A DNA stretch of 64,000 nt from Treponema vincentii (GCF_018336815.1 NZ_CP050497.1:1364001-1428000), one strand, 5' to 3'. Positions 18,501 through 26,663 are shown, counted from the first letter of the stretch. Numbers and translations are program-made. The notes: a model not told the origin generated them from the letters alone.

Positions 18501-18554
18501 GAACTCTTGCAGATTATCAATGCGGTAAAGACGCAGTACGCGTATTTACTGTAG
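15525..18554 (+). CDS. ygfK: YgfK-type iron-sulfur/flavin oxidoreductase (putative selenate reductase subunit)
   Basis: 1009 aa. Residues 1-430 resemble a dihydroorotate/dihydropyrimidine-dehydrogenase barrel (ENPLGPAAGPHTQLAQNIV). A GltD-like Cys-rich N-module follows near 445-500 (CFAAPCISGCPINQ, CNHRCMTGC). An FAD/NAD(P)-binding unit lies near 545 (GAGPAGLAAAYFL) with a second dinucleotide site near 670 (ILGAGNTAMDAARVAKR). C-terminal 4Fe-4S ligands are near 884 (CLECSTVCESCVDVCP) and 923 (CNECGNCATFCP). This order is that of YgfK, tied by genome context to selenium-dependent purine or xanthine metabolism. It is cytoplasmic and probably passes electrons from NAD(P)H. GGGAGAAAATAGGG lies before the ATG. 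A hairpin at 18556-18588 and the terminator at 18627 follow. Confidence 0.9.
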   Translation: MSDRMNPIPFKNLMEWIKTEYQTEGTIFGVKKLYRADSKRYLELFGQRFENPLGPAAGPHTQLAQNIVAAYAAGCRFFELKTVQKLDGEDLPVAKPCINAADECYNVEWSTELRVPQAFDEYVKAWFALKVISQEYGLGSPDGFIFNMSVGYDLEGIKTPKVDAFIEGMRNASNTPVWKECTDYLLSHTDLFPSVSEAFLRSLPTQVCTSITLSTLHGCPPAEIERIAMYLITEKHLHTYIKCNPTLLGYEFARDRMNKMGYEYVQFDDHHFKDDLQFSDAVPMLERLLQESDKRGLMFGVKITNTFPVDIARGELPGQEMYMSGRSLFPLSIAVALKLSEVFNGKLRISYSGGADYFNIADIYETGICPITIATTILKPGGYARCQQLVGELTAKPFNKDFSIDVEKLRRLSNAVVENPRNRKSVKPEAFLKIPAKVPLADCFAAPCISGCPINQDIPAYIRLTGEQKYEEALRVITDKNPLPFITGTICNHRCMTGCTRNFYEDHVHIRAVKLEAARHAIETLKQNIKAQKPAQKNGAKVAVIGAGPAGLAAAYFLTRDGADVTVFEKKARAGGIVQYVIPEFRIPAASIGQDVELASSFGASFIYNSEQRSVEGLKKQGFTHVVFAIGAWKQSALLLEKGAAANVIEFLEQAKQAPETLKLGKNVVILGAGNTAMDAARVAKRTKGVEHSFIVYRRTKQFMPADAEELELALEDGVEFKELLAPVSYENGILRCEKMKLGERGADGRQKPVPSGEFVDIPADTVIASIGEKIDTDLFAESGIALDGKGRAQYNPATFETNVKNVYVIGDCAAGPATVVQAIANATKAAKAIIDSVKAQAWTAQFTSLNYNPVTASAYSKRAILMPMNLAASDGVAKESVRCLECSTVCESCVDVCPNRANLALTVPGMRMKQIIHVDGMCNECGNCATFCPYESAPYKDKFTLFHSEKDFLDSTNEGFLYLDDAHSRCRVRLSGEVRDITLATETALPKELLQIINAVKTQYAYLL

Positions 18555-18626
18555 AGTATTTTAAAAAACTGATTGGTTTTTAGAAATACCTCATCAGCAC
18601 AGCTGATAACGAGGTGAAAAAAATTA

Positions 18627-18660
18627 AAAGGCAACCGTATCGAAAGATGCGGTTGCCTTT
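18627..18660. terminator. Bidirectional terminator between ygfK and a convergent lipoprotein gene
   Basis: A 15-bp stem with one T-G wobble (18627-18641/18646-18660, core AAAGGCAACCG) closes a GAAA loop. Plus-strand reading gives TTTGTTT after the stem. Minus-strand reading gives TTTTAATTTTTTT. It lies between two convergent stops, 3 bp from the minus-strand stop. Confidence 0.85.
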
Positions 18661-18662
18661 GT

Positions 18663-19283
18663 TTACGGTTCCGTTATATTCCCCTGTGCATCAAGGTAAT
18701 ATACAGGGATCGCAACAACCTGCTCGCGATCGTTCCGCCATTTTGATTGCAATCCTTTCTGAAGGGGGCTATAATAAAAGGCCTTGCTACTTGCCTCACA
18801 GTGAGATGTCCAAAAATCTTTGCTGGTAAATTGAGCTATTTTTTCAGCCTCATCTCGTGAGGGGAGCCAACCACCCCGCTCAATACAGTATATAACTGCA
18901 GAATTTTTTGCAGTATGCAGTTTAGAATCGTTCGATTCAAATTCGCGTTTTAAGAAAATGCTGTTTTCTTTTCCGTCTCCCATATTTGAGCCTATGTTCT
19001 TTGTGCTTATATGACGTGAGCTGTTCAAATCCCACGGCATCGGCTCGGAAGGGGTTCCCATTGCAAGAAATCGCCACGATCCTCTACCTGTATTTTCCCA
19101 CACGATCGTTTTGTTGCCCACTCTATCACCTACGGAAAGAGATCTTTCAGGAACCGGTTCTGACGGTACGATCATTCCGTCAAACAAAAAACAGCCGTGC
19201 AACGTAAACAACATGACAAGAGCTGTCACTACCGGTGTTGCATAACGGAATACTAATAAACTCTTTAGCTTCAGTTTTTTCAT
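18663..19283 (-). CDS. Lipoprotein with a DUF1566/Lcl-like C-terminal half
   Basis: 206 aa. The N-terminus has a lipoprotein signal ending LFTLHGC (Cys31), after a long basic start (MKKLKLKSLLVFRYA). The distal half (SAVIYCIERGGWLPSRDEAE, then DFWTSHCEASSKAFYYSP and REQVVAIPVYY) looks like the Lcl/DUF1566 fold found in surface lipoproteins of many bacteria. AGGAG lies 9 bases before the ATG. The gene stands alone between a terminator and the copA promoter. Function unknown; membrane-anchored, probably periplasmic or surface exposed. Confidence 0.7.
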   Translation of the reverse strand: MKKLKLKSLLVFRYATPVVTALVMLFTLHGCFLFDGMIVPSEPVPERSLSVGDRVGNKTIVWENTGRGSWRFLAMGTPSEPMPWDLNSSRHISTKNIGSNMGDGKENSIFLKREFESNDSKLHTAKNSAVIYCIERGGWLPSRDEAEKIAQFTSKDFWTSHCEASSKAFYYSPLQKGLQSKWRNDREQVVAIPVYYLDAQGNITEP

Positions 19284-19359
19284 ACATAGATCTCCTTTTA
19301 GTTGTTTCCTGATTGAAAAAAGTGTACCACGAGGGTAAGAACAAGGTCAAGAATAAGCA

Positions 19360-19388
19360 TTGCCTTTACCACCGTATTCTACTATACT
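19360..19388 (+). promoter_or_regulatory. Sigma-70-type promoter of copA, apparently leaderless
   Basis: TTGCCT (19360-19365), 17 bp, TATACT (19383-19388). The expected transcription start, 6-7 bp after the -10, falls on or beside the copA ATG at 19395. There is no Shine-Dalgarno sequence before that ATG. No obvious CopY or CueR operator symmetry was seen. Confidence 0.5.
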
Positions 19389-19394
19389 AGCGGT

Positions 19395-22100
19395 ATGCAA
19401 ACGCACTATTTTACCGTTACCGGTATGAGCTGTGCCGCCTGCTCCGCAAATGTGGAAAAAGCTGTCGGCCGTCTTGTCGGCGTAGAGACGGCGCAGGTAA
19501 ATCTTCTAACAAAGCGGATGGCTGTCAAGTATAATCCCGATACCGTTAATCCGCATACCATTATACAAACCATAGAAAAAATCGGCTACGGAGCCTTCCC
19601 GCTTGCCGAAGACAATACGGCGCGTCCGTCTGCTCCACAGGCTGATTCGGAAATCGCCGATGCCGAAAAAAAACAATTTGTCTTTTCGCTTTTCTTTCTG
19701 ATTCCGTTGATGTATGTGTCGATGGGGCGGATGCTCAGGTTGCCGCTTCCGTCTTTTTTTGCAGGAACTGAAAATGCCCTCATCTTTGTCTTTACACAAT
19801 TTCTGCTCACGCTGCCGGTTCTGGTATTAAATCGCCGCTTTTTTACCAACGGGCTTACAAGTCTATTCCACCGTGCACCTAATATGAACAGCCTTATCGC
19901 TGTCGGTTCCGGCGCTGCGGTTATCTACGGAGTTTTTGCGCTATACCGGATCGGATACGGCTTAGGGCATGGGCAATTAGATGTTGTGCAGCTCTATATG
20001 AAGGATCTCTATTTTGAATCCTCGGCGATGATTTTAACGCTGATTTCTTTGGGAAAATTTTTAGAGGCACGGGCAAAAAAGAAAACTTCAGAAGCGCTGG
20101 AAAAATTGATTCAGCTTCGACCCCGAACAGCGCAAGTATTACGGAATGGGATCGAAATTGAAATTCCGGTAGAAAATATTGCGGTTGGCGACGCAATCGT
20201 TATCCGCCCGGGACAAACGCTGCCCGTTGACGGCACTATAATAGACGGAAGTACATCGCTTGACGAATCGGCTGTTACCGGGGAAAGTATGCCGGTTGAA
20301 AAAACGGTTGGGGATTCGGTGATTAGCGCCTCGCATAATATATCGGGCAGCTTTATCTTCCGTGCCGATAAAGTAGGAAATGATACAACTTTGGCGAGGA
20401 TTATTGCGCTCGTCGAAGAAGCCGCCTCGTCAAAGGCGCCGGTTGCAAAGCTTGCTGATGTTATCAGCGGTTATTTTGTACCGATTGTCATGCTGATTTC
20501 ACTTACAGCCTTTATCGGCTGGCTTATCGCAGGCGCTTCTTTTGAGTTCGCTCTTTCGACCGCTATTTCCGTGCTGGTTATTTCCTGTCCCTGTGCACTC
20601 GGACTTGCAACGCCGACTGCGATTATGGCGGGTACCGGTAAGGGCGCGCAGCTCGGTATTCTCATCCGTTCAGCGGAAGGGCTGGAGCTTGCTCATCGCG
20701 TTACCGCTGTTCTGCTCGATAAGACGGGAACCATTACGGAAGGAAAGCCGACATTGCAGCACATTGAAGTGTTTTCCGACCAGTACACCGACAATGATAT
20801 TTTGTGGATTGCCTATAGTCTTGAACATTTATCCGAACATCCGCTTGCTCATGCAATTATCAAAGCTGCAGAAGAAAAAAAACTGTCGCCGTTTAAAGTG
20901 AGCGGTTTTGTGGCAGTGCATGGAAAAGGAATTTACGGCACTGCTATAGTCGATGAACTTAACGGAATCTCATCGATCAGAAATGTAAGAATCGGCGCCG
21001 GAAATATGAAGCTCTGCAGCGAATTAGGCATTCCGGTATCGGAAGCGATTCAGGCGAGACTTACGGAAGCTGCCGAAAAAGGCGCTTCTCCGTTGCTGGT
21101 TACAATAGGGAATGAATGTGTCGGACTCATCGCCGTCGCCGATCCGGTGAAGCAAGGCAGTATTCGAGCCATTCACGATTTCCACGAAATGGGCATCCAT
21201 ACCGTTATGCTCACAGGGGATAATCAACGGACGGCAGAGGCTATCCAAAAGATTGTCGGTATCGGAGATGTCGTAGCGGAACTGTTGCCGCAGGACAAAA
21301 AAGCAAAAGTCGAATATTATCGCTCGAAAGGGTTTTCACCGGCTTTTATCGGCGACGGTATTAACGACGCGCCTGCACTGACTGCTGCGGATGTCGGTAT
21401 CGCAATCGGCGGCGGCACGGATATCGCTATCGAAAGCGCGGATATCGTTCTGATGAATAACAGCCTCGAAACGGCGGTTACTGCAATTCAGCTCAGCAAG
21501 GCTGTTATGCGTACCATTAAGCAAAACCTGTTCTGGGCGCTCTTTTACAATTCGCTGTGTATTCCGCTTGCGGCAGGTCTCTTTTATACTCTGTTCGGAC
21601 TCAGGCTGAGTCCCATGTTCGCCGCCGCCGCAATGAGCTTCAGTTCGGTGACGGTAGTTACCAATGCATTACGGTTGAACAGATTCCGTCCGAAATACAT
21701 TGCGCAGGATGTCGGCAATATGCAATACTGCTGTGTTGCTTCTGTCGGTGAAAAGCTTGATGATGCAAAGCCTACTGTGTGCAGTGTACGAACCGATAGC
21801 TTCATCTGCTCTGTAGCCGAACCGGAAGCTAAAACGGAATCTGAATTGCCGATGAAACAGGAAAATATAACTCATAAGGAGAATACCAATATGAAAAATA
21901 TTACGTTAACCATTGAAGGGATGTCGTGCGGGCATTGCTCTGCTCGGGTTGAAAAAGCATTGAACGCTATCGAAGGGGTATCGGCAAAAGTCGATTTGGA
22001 AACAAAGACTGCCTCTGTTACCTATCCCGATACCGTAACAATCGATGCGCTCAAAGCTGCCGTAACCGATGCAGGCTATTCGGTAACCGGCTCACATTAA
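19395..22100 (+). CDS. copA: Copper-translocating P-type ATPase with HMA domains at both ends
   Basis: 901 aa inner-membrane Cu(I) exporter. An N-terminal HMA domain binds metal through GMSCAACS (Cys near 13 and 16). The core has the CPC metal motif near 397 (SCPCALGLATPTA), the phosphorylated Asp near 440 (DKTGTITEG), the SEHPLA motif near 477 and the GDGINDAPAL hinge near 650, with 8 likely TM helices. Beyond the last helices comes a ~75-residue Cys-containing linker, then a second HMA domain (IEGMSCGHCSARVEKAL). A ribosome site and ATG sit in frame at that junction (see the copZ entry). In most bacteria CopZ is a separate gene. The start codon follows the promoter directly. Identity is certain; metal choice (Cu over Ag) is by family. 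Confidence 0.95.
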   Translation: MQTHYFTVTGMSCAACSANVEKAVGRLVGVETAQVNLLTKRMAVKYNPDTVNPHTIIQTIEKIGYGAFPLAEDNTARPSAPQADSEIADAEKKQFVFSLFFLIPLMYVSMGRMLRLPLPSFFAGTENALIFVFTQFLLTLPVLVLNRRFFTNGLTSLFHRAPNMNSLIAVGSGAAVIYGVFALYRIGYGLGHGQLDVVQLYMKDLYFESSAMILTLISLGKFLEARAKKKTSEALEKLIQLRPRTAQVLRNGIEIEIPVENIAVGDAIVIRPGQTLPVDGTIIDGSTSLDESAVTGESMPVEKTVGDSVISASHNISGSFIFRADKVGNDTTLARIIALVEEAASSKAPVAKLADVISGYFVPIVMLISLTAFIGWLIAGASFEFALSTAISVLVISCPCALGLATPTAIMAGTGKGAQLGILIRSAEGLELAHRVTAVLLDKTGTITEGKPTLQHIEVFSDQYTDNDILWIAYSLEHLSEHPLAHAIIKAAEEKKLSPFKVSGFVAVHGKGIYGTAIVDELNGISSIRNVRIGAGNMKLCSELGIPVSEAIQARLTEAAEKGASPLLVTIGNECVGLIAVADPVKQGSIRAIHDFHEMGIHTVMLTGDNQRTAEAIQKIVGIGDVVAELLPQDKKAKVEYYRSKGFSPAFIGDGINDAPALTAADVGIAIGGGTDIAIESADIVLMNNSLETAVTAIQLSKAVMRTIKQNLFWALFYNSLCIPLAAGLFYTLFGLRLSPMFAAAAMSFSSVTVVTNALRLNRFRPKYIAQDVGNMQYCCVASVGEKLDDAKPTVCSVRTDSFICSVAEPEAKTESELPMKQENITHKENTNMKNITLTIEGMSCGHCSARVEKALNAIEGVSAKVDLETKTASVTYPDTVTIDALKAAVTDAGYSVTGSH
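21891..22100 (+). CDS. copZ: Possible stand-alone CopZ copper chaperone from an internal start in copA
   Basis: AAGGAG at 21876-21881, nine bases, then ATG 21891 lie in frame inside copA. The resulting 69-aa protein is a complete HMA chaperone (MKNITLTIEGMSCGHCSARV), the size of normal CopZ. It would carry Cu(I) in the cytoplasm to the ATPase. The layout suggests an old copA-copZ pair whose intervening stop was lost while the copZ ribosome site was kept. E. coli makes a similar short metallochaperone from copA by frameshifting. Whether both products are made here is not known. Confidence 0.5.
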   Translation: MKNITLTIEGMSCGHCSARVEKALNAIEGVSAKVDLETKTASVTYPDTVTIDALKAAVTDAGYSVTGSH

Positions 22101-22157
22101 AAAAGTATAGCCGAATTATTGATAAGTACGGTGTATATCATTCCTCATCGCTTCGCT

Positions 22158-22868
22158 ATGCATAGATTCCGACCGTTGCTGTGCGCTTTTGTCTATTTCT
22201 TCTTGATTGTTTCATTTTTGTCGGCAGCGCCGGTGAAAATTACCTTCTCTGCCGATAAAATGCAGGGATCCGGCGAAAAAGGGAAAAACGCAACCTCGCT
22301 GACCGGTAATGCAAAAGTCAGCGTAGATTCCCTCAATATTTACGGTGAGCGTATTGAGCTCTACGGTAAAGATTACCGGTATATCAAAGCGAGCGGGAGT
22401 GTAACGGGCGAAGATGCCGAAAAAGGCTTTACGTTTTCAGCCGCATCACTCTCTTATGATCGGGAAACGGAAGTTGCTGAGTTTATGGGGCAAGCAAAGG
22501 TCGAGGATACCAAAAATAAGGTTGAAACAGCCGCCGAACGTATCGAATATAATCAAAAAACCGAAATTATCCTTTTACAAATGGCTGTAAAATTAAAGAG
22601 TAAGGATATTGCCTGTGATTCGCTTTTTGCCGTTTATAACAGGAACACCTCTATGCTTGAATTAACAGGAAAGCCTACGGTTAAAAAGGGCAAAGATGAA
22701 TTTAAGGCTGCTCGGATTTCAGTCAATCTTGATACTGAGGATATTAAGCTTGAGGGCAAGGTGAGCGGTTCGGTTACCGAAGAAAAAGAAGAAAAAAAAG
22801 AAACAAAAAAAACGGAAACTCCTCCAGAGGGAGATATTGCTGCAAAGGAAGAAACAAAAACGCCATGA
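22158..22868 (+). CDS. LptA/OstA-like periplasmic protein
   Basis: 236 aa from ATG 22158, chosen because it gives a proper signal peptide ([20 protein letters not shown], then [10 protein letters not shown]). A TTG at 22119 is possible. The body has the OstA pattern of short beta repeats (ADKMQGSG...[24 protein letters not shown], ...[25 protein letters not shown]). In Gram-negatives LptA bridges the periplasm for lipopolysaccharide transport. The four-base overlap with an lptB-like gene supports this family. The C-terminus is a charged Lys/Glu tail, unusual for LptA. Treponemes do not make classical LPS, so the cargo may be another glycolipid. Confidence 0.75.
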   Translation: MHRFRPLLCAFVYFFLIVSFLSAAPVKITFSADKMQGSGEKGKNATSLTGNAKVSVDSLNIYGERIELYGKDYRYIKASGSVTGEDAEKGFTFSAASLSYDRETEVAEFMGQAKVEDTKNKVETAAERIEYNQKTEIILLQMAVKLKSKDIACDSLFAVYNRNTSMLELTGKPTVKKGKDEFKAARISVNLDTEDIKLEGKVSGSVTEEKEEKKETKKTETPPEGDIAAKEETKTP

Positions 22869-23629
22869 GTGACTTTCAGTATTCTGTGAATTCCGGCATT
22901 TCTAAAAGTATCTTGCGCGCGGAAGGTTTGAACAAATCATTTCGTAAAAAACGAGCTGTTCGTGATGTTAGTTTTTCTATGGCGCAGGGAGAAGTTGTCG
23001 GATTGCTCGGTCCGAATGGCGCGGGAAAAACGACGAGTTTTTATATGATTGTCGGTTTTTATACGCCGAATTCCGGCGGTATTTACCTTGATGACCGGTG
23101 CATTACCGATCTTCCGATGTATAAGCGCGCCCGTATCGGTATATCGTATTTGCCGCAGGAAGCTTCGGTATTCCGTAAACTTTCCGTCGAGCAAAATATC
23201 GATGCTATTTTGGAAACACGAAAAGATTTAAGCCGTGCGGAACGGAAGCAAAAACTTGATTCGTTATTAGAAGAATTCGGAATCACTGCCAATCGGAAAC
23301 AACCTGCCTACACCTTGTCGGGAGGAGAGCGGCGACGTACCGAAATTGCACGGGCGCTAGCTATCGAGCCGAAGTTTTTATTGCTCGACGAACCCTTTGC
23401 CGGTATTGATCCGATTGCCGTACACGACATTAAGCTGATTATCAGACTGCTTGCCCGTCAAAATATCGGAGTGCTTATTACCGATCACAATGTCCGCGAT
23501 ACCTTGGAAATTACCGATCGCGCTTATATTATCAATAAGGGCGAAATTGTCGAACAAGGATCGCGTGATATCATTTTGGAATCCGAGATTGCACGAAAGG
23601 TCTATCTCGGTGAAGAATTTAGGATGTAG
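22865..23629 (+). CDS. lptB: LptB-type ABC transporter ATPase
   Basis: 254 aa. Walker A near residue 48 ([10 protein letters not shown]), Q-loop in [18 protein letters not shown], signature [15 protein letters not shown] near 150 and Walker [14 protein letters not shown] near 175, with the H-switch [12 protein letters not shown]. The phrase [10 protein letters not shown] and the [14 protein letters not shown] pair are typical of LptB rather than general ABC ATPases. It would power extraction of a lipid from the inner membrane with LptFG, not in this window. It overlaps the lptA-like gene by ATGA. The N-terminus is ~12 residues longer than usual. Confidence 0.88.
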   Translation: MSDFQYSVNSGISKSILRAEGLNKSFRKKRAVRDVSFSMAQGEVVGLLGPNGAGKTTSFYMIVGFYTPNSGGIYLDDRCITDLPMYKRARIGISYLPQEASVFRKLSVEQNIDAILETRKDLSRAERKQKLDSLLEEFGITANRKQPAYTLSGGERRRTEIARALAIEPKFLLLDEPFAGIDPIAVHDIKLIIRLLARQNIGVLITDHNVRDTLEITDRAYIINKGEIVEQGSRDIILESEIARKVYLGEEFRM

Positions 23630-23638
23630 GGAGATACT

Positions 23639-24053
23639 ATGAAATATATTTGGATTATAGCCGGTTTCCTTTTTTTTAGGACTCGGTGTACTTGGTGTGG
23701 CTTTGCCTATTTTGCCGACGACCCCCTTTGTAATTGTGTCGGTCTTTTGTTTTGCAAAAGGTTCAGAGCGTCTGCATCAATGGCTGCTTTCTACTAAGCT
23801 CTATCGAAATCATGTTCAAAGATTTAATGAAACCCGCTCGATGACGCTCAAAAGCAAAATAGTTATTTTAAGCTTCGCTTCTTCAATGCTGATTGCAGGG
23901 TTTTATTTTTCAAATAATATCTATGCTCGTATTATCATCATATTGCTGATATGCATAAAATATTATGTATTTATTTTTAAAATAAAAACCGCTTCCGACC
24001 CGACGAAAAAAAAGGCACCGGAAGGAGTAGCGGCTATTAGTTCTGAGCAGTAG
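23639..24053 (+). pseudogene. DUF454 (YbaN-like) membrane protein, frameshifted at a T8 run
   Basis: GGGAG precedes ATG 23639, which encodes MKYIWIIAGFLF. The T run 23670-23677 (8 T) then throws the frame off. With 7 T the frame continues LGLGVLGVALPILPTTPFVI and then CFAKGSERLHQWLLSTKLYR, a textbook DUF454 protein of ~137 aa with TM segments at both ends. It is either phase-variable, truly broken or a sequencing error. It follows lptB by 9 bp and overlaps the convergent gene at 24037 by 17 bp. DUF454 proteins are small inner-membrane proteins of unknown role. Confidence 0.75.
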
Positions 24054-24588
24054 AAGAATCGGATGTATTCTCCTCATTTTGTGAGATTTTGTCTTCTTTA
24101 TTGCCATTATCGGAATTATCGAACGCTTGGCCCCTTACGGAAGAGAGTTGCATGGAGAGCTTTTTCCCCATACCGTCTACCGCCAAGGTAAGGTCACAGT
24201 ATTCGTGACTGAGTGTTCCCGTCAAGAATGCCTGAGGTTTTGACATCGCAACCTTATAAATTCCGGTAAGACCGTCAATAATGTATGCGCCGTCTGCATT
24301 TTGTATTATTTCCTCATGAGGAATAATAAATTGAAAAAATGAAGAGAACGGCATTTTTCCCAGTTTGAACTTATCGGATCGTATTTCAATGTCCCCTGAC
24401 GGAAGGGCGGTTACAATCAGCATTACTCGGTTTTCAGCTGTTTCTTTGTCTATGGTGCTATAGATTGTTTTTTCTGCACCGTTGGAAAGAGCCTTAACAT
24501 TGACTATTTGGCGATATAACACAGTGCTTTCACCACCGAATAGAAGAGTAGCGGCACTCAGATAAAAAAAAGTTAATAAAATTTTCAT
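24037..24588 (-). CDS. Exported protein of unknown function
   Basis: 183 aa from ATG 24588, chosen to give a clean signal peptide (MKILLTFFYLSAATLLFGGE). The mature part has alternating beta segments (VMLIVTALPSGDIEIRSDKF, then IPHEEIIQ and YIIDGLTGIYKVAM) and an Asn/Ser/Asp-rich tail, suggesting a soluble periplasmic protein. No family recognised. It is convergent with the DUF454 gene and has its own start region ~85 bp from the exonuclease stop. Confidence 0.65.
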   Translation of the reverse strand: MKILLTFFYLSAATLLFGGESTVLYRQIVNVKALSNGAEKTIYSTIDKETAENRVMLIVTALPSGDIEIRSDKFKLGKMPFSSFFQFIIPHEEIIQNADGAYIIDGLTGIYKVAMSKPQAFLTGTLSHEYCDLTLAVDGMGKKLSMQLSSVRGQAFDNSDNGNKEDKISQNEENTSDSSTAQN

Positions 24589-24672
24589 GTGTTGTATCAT
24601 AATAATGACACAAAAAATGTCAAGGTATGGTTACAGTGGTTTATACGGAAAGCTTTCCCCAAAACGAGCGAT

Positions 24673-25449
24673 TTATTCTTTATACACCAACTTAATAGGG
24701 CAATGGTCGGAACCGAGTACATCCGCTTTAATTGATGATTCGCAGATGTTCGGTAAAAAGGCGTTGTCTACACAGTGATAGTCTATTCTCCATCCGATAT
24801 TTTTCTCGCGGGCGTGGAAACGATAGCTCCACCACGTATATTGGTGAGGTTCCGCGCAAAAATGTCGGAAGGTATCGGTATATCCCGCCTGCGTAAAGGT
24901 ATCCATCCATGCCCGCTCTTCGGGCAGATAACCGGGGTTTTGCTCGTTTGCCTTTGGGTTGGCAAGATCTATAGGGGTATGAGCGATATTGTAGTCTCCG
25001 CACAGTACAATATGCCGCCCTTCCTTTTTCAGTGCATTACAAAACTCAAGCATTGCGGCGCAGAAGTCGAGCTTATAGCCGAGCCGCGCTCCTCCTTCTT
25101 GAGAATTGGGAAAATAGGCGGAAATAACCGATACCGTTTCGAAATCGGCTACAAGCACTCGTCCTTCATCGTCAAAAGCAGAAATGTTCATCGTACGGAT
25201 ATTGAGCGGTTCTTTTTTGCAGAATACGGCAGTTCCCGAATAGCCCGGTTTTTTGGCTGCCTGCCAGTATGTTTTATAAACTCCCTCTTTCCAAACAGGG
25301 TTGATCAGTTCCGAAGTCAGCTGCTCTTTACGAGCTTTTGTTTCCTGTAAACACAGTATGTCAGGATTTTCGGTATAAAGCCATTCCAAAAAACCTTTTT
25401 TTTGTGCGGCGCGAATGCCATTTACGTTCCATGAAATAATTGAAGTCAT
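24673..25449 (-). CDS. xth: Exodeoxyribonuclease III / AP endonuclease
   Basis: 258 aa from ATG 25449 (MTSIISWNVNGIRA). The Asn of WNVNGIRA, the catalytic Glu in LCLQETKA near residue 35, GDYNIAHTPIDLANP near 150, RIDYHCV near 225 and the terminal GSDHCPIKL are the full active-site set of the Xth/ExoA family. It cuts DNA at abasic sites and removes 3' blocks in base excision repair. A DNA glycosylase gene lies about 1.2 kb away (26.7 kb). A 34-residue upstream extension in frame has no ribosome site and was not used. Confidence 0.95.
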   Translation of the reverse strand: MTSIISWNVNGIRAAQKKGFLEWLYTENPDILCLQETKARKEQLTSELINPVWKEGVYKTYWQAAKKPGYSGTAVFCKKEPLNIRTMNISAFDDEGRVLVADFETVSVISAYFPNSQEGGARLGYKLDFCAAMLEFCNALKKEGRHIVLCGDYNIAHTPIDLANPKANEQNPGYLPEERAWMDTFTQAGYTDTFRHFCAEPHQYTWWSYRFHAREKNIGWRIDYHCVDNAFLPNICESSIKADVLGSDHCPIKLVYKE

Positions 25450-25581
25450 AATCGGTATATGCCATAAAATCGTAAAATATGCAATGCGGTACGTCAATTC
25501 GACATAAAGAGAATGGATTAAACTGCCGATATAAGCGTAAGAGGGCATCGTAGATATGCAATGCCGTTAAGGAAGAGGAAT

Positions 25582-26571
25582 ATGTCAGCAAAGAAAATAG
25601 TCTCAATAGTAGTCGCCGCCGTTTTATTCGGAGTATGGTGTTTTGCCGCCGAAACGGACACTGAAAGCAAATCTTTTGATGCGGATGTTGCAATCCGATT
25701 TTACGATCGTCGCGTATATTATCCCGGAAACGATGGAACGGAACCTATTTTTGTAAAGGTTTCCATTACCAATAAAGGGAGCAAACCGTTGCGGTTTAAA
25801 CTGGCAAATGATCGTATGTTTAGCATTGATTTTTCGGTATTAAATACCAAAAACAAAAGCCTTGCCCATACTGAGCCGTGGATTCGGAAACGGAATACCA
25901 ATCAGCAGATTTATTTCCGAGAAATTACGATAGAGACCGGGGAAACGTATGCCTTTGTTGAGAATGTAAAAGATTATATTACGATTGAAAGTCCGGGCGC
26001 ATATATGCTCTCTGCCGATTTTTATCCCGAATTAAAACGTTTAAGCGATACCTCCGAAGCTCATGTATCTTCCAATAGGCTCGGACTTGAAATAAAGCCT
26101 TCTCCTTCGGCTGCTGCCCTTGGAGCAGTTCCGATCGCCTCTGTTTCACGGGAAGTGCTTCAGCCTCAGCCGATCTCCCCCGACAAGGTTATCAGCTATA
26201 TGCTGACTGCCCGCCAAAAATCGCAGTGGGATCAATTCTTCCTATATCTTGATATTGAACGCATGATTGCCCGCGATCCGATACGGAGCCGCAGATATAA
26301 AGCGGAAGCAGAAGCTGGACGTATCAGTATGATCGACACTTATAAGCACGATCTTATGCAGTCGCGTACCGATAAAGACATCGCAATGATTCCGGTAGAG
26401 TTTACTGTTGAGCGGACAACTTACAGCACGACTGAAGCGGAGGTTACGGTTATCGAATGGTTCGATTACACCAGCTTTCGCGAAAAGAAGCGCTTTACCT
26501 ATAACCTTGCCTCCCGCGATGACATTTGGACGGTGTACGATTACAGCGTAGACAACCTTGGAACCGAGTAA
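25582..26571 (+). CDS. Exported protein with an Ig-like N-terminal domain
   Basis: 329 aa from ATG 25582, preceded by GGAAGAGG. A signal peptide (MSAKKIVSIVVAAVLFGVWC) ends near FAAE. Residues ~25-150 read as a beta-sandwich with NxG-type turns (VKVSITNKGSKPLRFKLAND, FSIDFSVLNTKNKSL, ETYAFVENVKDYI), similar in style to BsuPI-like or Ig-like domains. The C-terminal half includes a helical piece (QWDQFFLYLDIERMIARDPI) and a SnoaL/NTF2-like strand set (VEFTVERTTYSTTEAEVTVI). It is divergent from xth. Likely periplasmic; function not recognised. Confidence 0.7.
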   Translation: MSAKKIVSIVVAAVLFGVWCFAAETDTESKSFDADVAIRFYDRRVYYPGNDGTEPIFVKVSITNKGSKPLRFKLANDRMFSIDFSVLNTKNKSLAHTEPWIRKRNTNQQIYFREITIETGETYAFVENVKDYITIESPGAYMLSADFYPELKRLSDTSEAHVSSNRLGLEIKPSPSAAALGAVPIASVSREVLQPQPISPDKVISYMLTARQKSQWDQFFLYLDIERMIARDPIRSRRYKAEAEAGRISMIDTYKHDLMQSRTDKDIAMIPVEFTVERTTYSTTEAEVTVIEWFDYTSFREKKRFTYNLASRDDIWTVYDYSVDNLGTE

Positions 26572-26663
26572 GCAGAATAATATAGGCTGGTAATTTTGCG
26601 AATGTGTTATCTCTGTTGATAGGGCATTCGTGCCGTGGCGGTGCAGAAGTGTTAAAAAACGAC

